Positions 59,927 to 64,000 of a stretch of DNA of 64,000 nt are shown here, piece by piece (within the stretch, counting starts at the first letter, position 1; each line of letters opens with the position of its first letter). The stretch is taken from assembly GCF_003664585.1 (NCBI RefSeq), contig NZ_RCHI01000009.1, forward strand, positions 1 to 64,000. The letters are read 5' to 3'. Made by a program: the position numbers and the translations under genes. The notes beneath the pieces are model-generated. The model was not told the origin of the DNA. It did no database searches and saw only the letters and a program-made list of their open reading frames with translations. The stretch is from Paenirhodobacter hankyongi (GTDB taxonomy: Bacteria > Pseudomonadota > Alphaproteobacteria > Rhodobacterales > Rhodobacteraceae).

Positions 59927-61816
59927 TCAGAACGCCCCGGCGGCTTTCAGCTTTTCGCCCTTTTCGGCGTTGTACCACCAGAAGTCCAGCTCGCCGAGCG
60001 CGTGCGGCGGCAGCGCGGCGGGGTGCTCGTACATGTCGTAATAGGCGACGGTGTAGCTCGCCTTGAACCATTGCGGCACCCAGAAGTGGAAGGCGCGCAA
60101 CGCACGGTCAAGCGCATGCACCCGCGGCGTCAGCTCGTCTTGCGTCTGCGCCTCCTCGACCAGCCGCACCAGCCCGTCGATGCCCGGGTTCGCAAGCCCC
60201 ATGGCGTTGAACACGTCCCCCGCCCCGCCCGAGCCGAAATACTGCTGCAGATCGGCGCCCGGGATCTCGTTCTGGCCGAGCGAGGTGGTGATCATGTCAT
60301 AGTCATGCGAGCGGCGCCGGTTTTCATATTGCGCGTCATCCACCCGCGCCATCGCGGCATCGACGCCCAGGGCGCGCAGGTTCTCGACATAGGGATTGAC
60401 GACGCGGTCGAAGCTCTGGTCGTCGTTCAGGATCTCGACCTTCAGCGTCTCGCCCTTCGCATTGCGCCGCATGCCGTCATCGGCCACCGGCCAGCCCGCC
60501 GCATCGAGAAGCGCCGCCGCCTTGCGCAGGTTGCCGCGGTCGAGCTGGCGCTTGCCCGAAACCGGCGCCATCGCCACCGGATCGGTCAGCACCCCCGCGG
60601 GCAGATCGGCGGCGAAGGGCTTCAGGATCTCGGCCTCCTCGGGCGTGGGCGTGCCGGTCGCGGCCAGAGGCGAGTTCTCCCAGATCGAGTTCACCCGTGC
60701 GTAGATCCCGTAGAACAGCGTCTCGTTCGACCATTCGAAGTTGAACATCAGCCCGAGCGCCTCGCGCACGCGGATATCCTGGAACCGCTCGCGCCGCAGG
60801 TTGATGGCGAAGGCCTGCCCCGAGGCGACATTGCCGTTCGGCAGTTCCGCCTTCACCACCTGCCCCTTCTTCAGCGCCGGGAAGTCATAGCCCGTCGCCC
60901 AGGCAAGCGAGCTCGCCTCGTTGCGGAAGGTATAGCTTCCGGCCTTGAAGCCCTCGAAGGCGGCCTGATAGTCGCCGTAATACTCGACGCGGATCTTGTC
61001 GAAGTTGTAGCGCCCGACGTTGATCGGCAGTTTCGCCCCCCAATAGGCGGGGTTGCGCTTCCACACCACGGTGCGGCCGTTCTTGGCGCTGTCGAACGTA
61101 TAGGGGCCCGAGCCGATCAGCGCCACCTGCGAGGATTTCGCCAGGTCGATGCCGTCGCGCGCGAACTGCGCCTTCGAGAACACCGGCAGCCCGCCCGCCG
61201 ACTGGATGATGTCGCGCCGCGGATAGCCCGGCACGAAGGTGAACTTGACCCGTTTCGCATCGAGCACCTCGACCGAGGCGATCTGCTGCGCCACCACCGC
61301 GCGGAAGCTCGACAGCCCCTTGTCGCGCAGCTGCTCGTAGGAAAAGAGCACATCCTCGGTGGTCAGCGGCGTGCCATCCGAGAAGGTGATGCCGTCGCGC
61401 AGGGTGAAGATCACCCAGTCCTTCGAGGCCGGGTATTCGAGGCTTTCGCACAGCAGGCAATAGGCCTCGCCCACGGTGTCGTCGGTGCCGGCCAGCATCG
61501 ATTCCTGCGAGATCGAGGACAGCGCCGCCGCCCGCCCCTCGAGCGTGTAGGGGTTGAAGTTGTCGAAGCCCCCCGGCGCCCATTCCGAGATCTCGCCGCC
61601 CTTCGGCGCCTCGGGGTTGACGTAGTCGAGATGGGCGAAATCGGGGCCGTATTTCAGGTTGCCCAGCGTCGAGATCGCCGTGGCGGTGATCGTCTCCTCG
61701 GCCCGGGCCCCGGCCGCGAGCCCCGCCCAGAGCGCCGCGCCCAGCAGCAGTGCCCCGACCATCCGTCCCGCACCATTGCCCTGCATCCGCCGCACCGCGA
61801 CCATCGAACCCGTCAT
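59927..61816 (-). CDS. yejA: peptide ABC transporter substrate-binding protein YejA
   Basis: A 629-aa periplasmic SBP_bac_5 protein. The signal peptide is residues 1-39 (hydrophobic VGALLLGAALWAGLAAGARA). The family core is visible at GPDFAHLDYVNPEAPKGG, FTLRDGITFSDGTPLTTEDV (shown in parts), GSGPYTF, VWKRNPAYWG and LDFWWYNAEKG at the end. It captures oligopeptides for YejBEF. The start at 61816 has GGGAGAG upstream and removes a nonconserved extension. First gene of the operon yejA-B-E-F plus glycosyltransferase. Confidence 0.94.
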   Translation of the reverse strand: MTGSMVAVRRMQGNGAGRMVGALLLGAALWAGLAAGARAEETITATAISTLGNLKYGPDFAHLDYVNPEAPKGGEISEWAPGGFDNFNPYTLEGRAAALSSISQESMLAGTDDTVGEAYCLLCESLEYPASKDWVIFTLRDGITFSDGTPLTTEDVLFSYEQLRDKGLSSFRAVVAQQIASVEVLDAKRVKFTFVPGYPRRDIIQSAGGLPVFSKAQFARDGIDLAKSSQVALIGSGPYTFDSAKNGRTVVWKRNPAYWGAKLPINVGRYNFDKIRVEYYGDYQAAFEGFKAGSYTFRNEASSLAWATGYDFPALKKGQVVKAELPNGNVASGQAFAINLRRERFQDIRVREALGLMFNFEWSNETLFYGIYARVNSIWENSPLAATGTPTPEEAEILKPFAADLPAGVLTDPVAMAPVSGKRQLDRGNLRKAAALLDAAGWPVADDGMRRNAKGETLKVEILNDDQSFDRVVNPYVENLRALGVDAAMARVDDAQYENRRRSHDYDMITTSLGQNEIPGADLQQYFGSGGAGDVFNAMGLANPGIDGLVRLVEEAQTQDELTPRVHALDRALRAFHFWVPQWFKASYTVAYYDMYEHPAALPPHALGELDFWWYNAEKGEKLKAAGAF

Positions 61817-61895
61817 CCGTCTCTCCCGTATCTTGCCCGCCCAGCTAAAAGGGCATCGCGCCGGGGTGCAAGTTGCAACTGCGTGAGAGCATGGC

Positions 61896-61924
61896 AAAAG
61901 GGCCGCCCCCGCGGGACGGCCCTT
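61896..61924 (-). terminator. terminator after the membrane cytochrome c gene
   Basis: The stem AAGGGCCG/CGGCCCTT with 11-nt loop ends in TTTT on the minus strand, 32 nt after the cytochrome stop and before yejA. Confidence 0.75.
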
Positions 61925-61955
61925 CCGGAACGCGATCCGATCAGCCGTTCGGCGA

Positions 61956-62489
61956 TCAGTTGCTCAGGCTTTTCAGATAGGTGATGACGTTGTTGCGGTC
62001 CTCGGCCTTGGGCAGGCCGGCGAAGGACATCTTGTTGCCCGGGATGTAGTCCTTCGGGCCGCTCAGCCACTGGTTCAGCGCCTCGAGCGTCCATTCGCCG
62101 CCATGCGCCTTGAGCGCGTCGGAATAGCCGAAGCCCTCGACCGAGGCGACCGGACGCCCGACGACGCCGTCAAGATGCGGGCCGGTGGCGTTGGTGCCGT
62201 CGACCTTGTGGCAGGCCTTACACTTGCCGAAGACCTTGGCGCCCTTCTCGGCATCGCCCTCGCCCAGCACGATCTGGACCTCTTCGGCCGGTGCCGCAGC
62301 GGCCGCGTCGCCGCCACCCGCGCCACCCGGGGCCGCGGTCATCATCGCGACCTCGGTGCCGTCGGCCGCGACATGCTCGCCCGAGGCGAGCGAGAACAGC
62401 TTGCCCGAGGCGCCATTGGCGACGAGGAAGAACAGGAAGGCGCCCAGCACGCCGCCCGCAGCCTTGGTGATGGTGGTCGAATTGAGCAT
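61956..62489 (-). CDS. cycM: membrane-anchored cytochrome c (CycM / c552 / c-y type)
   Basis: A 177-aa class I cytochrome c with an uncleaved N-terminal anchor (about 9-30, AAGGVLGAFLFFLVANGASG), an Ala/Gly-rich flexible linker (about 45-75) and a haem domain with C90-KA-C93-H94 and the Met ligand in GNKMSFAG. The length is near that of Paracoccus CycM (about 176 aa) and the plan matches Rhodobacter cytochrome c-y. It shuttles electrons from the bc1 complex to cytochrome oxidases such as cbb3 or aa3 while tethered to the membrane. AGGGGCG precedes the ATG. Divergent from pheA. Confidence 0.93.
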   Translation of the reverse strand: MLNSTTITKAAGGVLGAFLFFLVANGASGKLFSLASGEHVAADGTEVAMMTAAPGGAGGGDAAAAAPAEEVQIVLGEGDAEKGAKVFGKCKACHKVDGTNATGPHLDGVVGRPVASVEGFGYSDALKAHGGEWTLEALNQWLSGPKDYIPGNKMSFAGLPKAEDRNNVITYLKSLSN

Positions 62490-62689
62490 GACTCGCCCCT
62501 GAGTTTCGCTGTCCAGTTGCCGGCACTTACCCGGTTTACCCCCTTGCTTTCAAGATTTTTTGAAGAAAGCTCCGAATTCTGCGCCTTTTGTCGCGCCTGG
62601 ACGGCTTTTCCCGGCACCGGCGCGCGCGATCCGGCTTTTCCTGTCCGCGCGCGCGGTATAGGCAGGCGCGAGGAGAGACGGAGGGACCG

Positions 62690-63538
62690 ATGAGCATTCC
62701 GCGCAAGGGCGTGATCGCATTCCAGGGCGAACTTGGCGCCTATTCGCACGAGGCCTGCCGCGAGGCGCGCCCGGACATGGAGGCCCTTCCGTGCAACACC
62801 TTCGAGGAGGTGATCGAGGCGGTGCGCCGCGGCGACGCCGATCTCGCGATGCTGCCGGTCGAGAACTCGACCTATGGCCGCGTCGCCGACATCCACCGTC
62901 TCCTGCCCGAATCCGGGCTGCACATCCTTGACGAGCTGTTCGTGCGGGTGCGGATCTGCCTGATGAGCGTGCCGGGTCGCAAGCTCGACGAGATCACCGA
63001 CGTGCGCGCGCATCTGGTGCTGTTGCCGCAATCGGCGCGCTTCCTGCGCGAGCATGGCATCACCGGGCATGCCGCCGCCGACAGCGCCGGTGCCGCGGCG
63101 GATCTGGCGCGCAGCCAGGCCCCGGGCGAAGGCGTGCTGGCCTCGGCCCTTGCCGCCGAGATCTATGGCCTCGAGGTGCTCGCCCATGACATCGAGGACC
63201 ACGCCCACAACACCACCCGCTTCCTGGTGATGGGGCGCGAGCCCGACCTGAAGCGGCGCGGCCACGGCCGGATGATGACCACCTTCGTGTTCCGCGTGCG
63301 CAACATCCCGGCCGCGCTCTACAAGGCGCTTGGCGGCTTCGCGACGAATGGCGTGAACATGACCAAGCTCGAAAGCTACATGGTCGACGGCAATTTCACC
63401 GCGACGCAGTTCTATGCCGATGTCGAGGGACACCCCGATGACAGCAACCTGCGTCTGGCGCTCGACGAACTCGACTATTTCACCTCGAACATGGCGCTGC
63501 TCGGCGTCTATCCCGCCGACCCGCGCCGGCACGGCTGA
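62690..63538 (+). CDS. pheA: prephenate dehydratase
   Basis: Converts prephenate to phenylpyruvate in phenylalanine synthesis, 282 aa. The catalytic domain shows QGELGAYSHEA (about 11-21), LPVENSTYGRV (about 57) and N174-TTRF178, the active-site motif. A C-terminal ACT domain (about 195-275) has GALYKALGGF-type and NMTKLESYM sequences; the Phe-binding ESRP motif is ESYM here. No chorismate mutase domain is fused. GGAGGG lies 5 nt before the ATG. Confidence 0.95.
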   Translation: MSIPRKGVIAFQGELGAYSHEACREARPDMEALPCNTFEEVIEAVRRGDADLAMLPVENSTYGRVADIHRLLPESGLHILDELFVRVRICLMSVPGRKLDEITDVRAHLVLLPQSARFLREHGITGHAAADSAGAAADLARSQAPGEGVLASALAAEIYGLEVLAHDIEDHAHNTTRFLVMGREPDLKRRGHGRMMTTFVFRVRNIPAALYKALGGFATNGVNMTKLESYMVDGNFTATQFYADVEGHPDDSNLRLALDELDYFTSNMALLGVYPADPRRHG

Positions 63539-63559
63539 GTCCCCCGCGCGCGGCGCGGC

Positions 63560-64000
63560 TCAGGCCGCGCCCTGCGTTGCGGCGAAGCGCGCGCCAAGCG
63601 CCGCACCGAAGGCCGCGATGCGCTCCTCGAAACGATGCTCGAGCCGGCCGCGACCGAGCTTTGCCGATTGCAGCAGCAACCGTGCGCCCAGCGTGCGCGG
63701 CTTTGCCTCGAGCGTCACATGCAGCCGCGCCCGCCCCGTCGCCGGTTCGACGATCTGCAGCGTCAGGCTCAGCTCGAACCCGTGCGACTTGCCGAAATAG
63801 TCGAGCGCGGCGGGACGTTCGAAACGGGTGATCTCGGCGCTCAGCTGGCGCAGCCGGCCGCGGAAGCGAAAGCCGATGTCCCAGGCCATCCCCGCCCCCG
63901 GCGCCGCAAGCGTGTCGGTGCGCCGCAGGCTGACGCCCTTGCGCCGCGCCGCACGCTCGAAGGTCGAGAAATCGGCAAGCTGGTCGAAGACGAATTCAGC
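63560..64000 (-). CDS. SRPBCC (START-like) domain protein, partial
   Basis: The C-terminal 146 residues of a small soluble protein of the SRPBCC superfamily; the 5' end lies beyond the right edge. The frame reads on from the window end (AEFVFDQLADFSTFERAARRKG) through WDIGFRFRGRLRQLSAEITRF and FELSLTLQIVEPATGRARLHVTLEAKPRTL (shown here only in part) to the C-terminal amphipathic helix. This is the polyketide-cyclase/coenzyme Q-binding type of fold with a central hydrophobic cavity. The ligand cannot be named. Convergent with pheA, 21 nt apart. Confidence 0.75.
   Translation of the reverse strand, partial: AEFVFDQLADFSTFERAARRKGVSLRRTDTLAAPGAGMAWDIGFRFRGRLRQLSAEITRFERPAALDYFGKSHGFELSLTLQIVEPATGRARLHVTLEAKPRTLGARLLLQSAKLGRGRLEHRFEERIAAFGAALGARFAATQGAA

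Noticed and set aside
1-64000. CRISPR array, insertion sequences, prophage genes, rRNA
   Set aside because: No regularly spaced repeats, transposase-like or phage structural proteins, or rRNA signatures were seen.

Overview
The window is very GC-rich and looks like chromosome from a purple-bacteria-type alphaproteobacterium of the Rhodobacterales (Rhodobacter/Paracoccus relatives). The main reasons are the complete ccoNOQP-ccoGHIS block next to fnrL and an oxygen-independent hemN, FNR boxes of the TTGAT-N4-ATCAA type, a membrane-anchored CycM/c-y type cytochrome c, and divergent hemC/hemE. I see no insertion sequence, prophage or CRISPR array. Species cannot be named from this stretch.

Layout. 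(1) 1-13.7 kb: a ketone-carboxylation locus. On the minus strand a CobW-type GTPase, a sigma-54 (RpoN) paralogue and the start of a 3-oxoacid CoA-transferase form one operon. An AcxR/AcoR-type sigma-54 activator is divergent to it. Beyond that lies a five-gene operon on the minus strand whose gene order and sizes (644, 134, 718, 756, 276 aa) match the five-subunit acetophenone carboxylase (Apc) plan rather than the three-subunit acetone carboxylase. Both operons carry near-identical -24/-12 elements (14 of 17 bases shared, both with an unusual CCTGCTT at -12). (2) 13.4-19.9 kb: an SH3-type lipoprotein, two DUF1796-like genes flanking an elongator tRNA-Met, an L,D-transpeptidase, a DUF2892 protein, a CopA copper exporter and a tautomerase. 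(3) 20-30.3 kb: glpK-glpD, a lytic transglycosylase, ybbAP with divergent tesA, an MFS protein and a D2HGDH-type FAD dehydrogenase. (4) 30.3-42.9 kb: hemC/hemE, a DEAD-box helicase, a decayed marR/MFS-Usp pair, hemF, a lipoprotein, an SDR, an RsmC-like methyltransferase, clpS, a HAD hydrolase and a D,D-carboxypeptidase with a SPOR-like tail. (5) 42.9-54.7 kb: the microaerobic respiration block ccoSIHG-PQON, uspA, ynfA, fnrL and hemN, with four FNR boxes. (6) 54.8-64 kb: a glycosyltransferase coupled to yejFEBA, a membrane cytochrome c, prephenate dehydratase and an SRPBCC protein running off the end.

How the genes work together. The first block reads as a self-contained catabolic module. A ketone is carboxylated with ATP to a 3-oxoacid, the CoA-transferase would activate that acid, and the module brings its own sigma factor and activator. 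The CobW-like protein is a candidate metallochaperone for the enzyme. The cco/fnrL/hemN block supplies high-affinity cbb3 oxidase, its copper and haem maturation factors, and anaerobic haem synthesis. Aerobic hemF, hemC and hemE lie in the same 23 kb.

The most unusual signals are the dedicated sigma-54 circuit with its shared atypical promoter, and three mRNA stem-loops in the carboxylase operon that each present a seven-base NNAGGAG loop 23-31 nt upstream of a large-subunit start codon. Others are a predicted leaderless hemN transcript and a marR/MFS-Usp pair damaged by an internal deletion and a frameshift.
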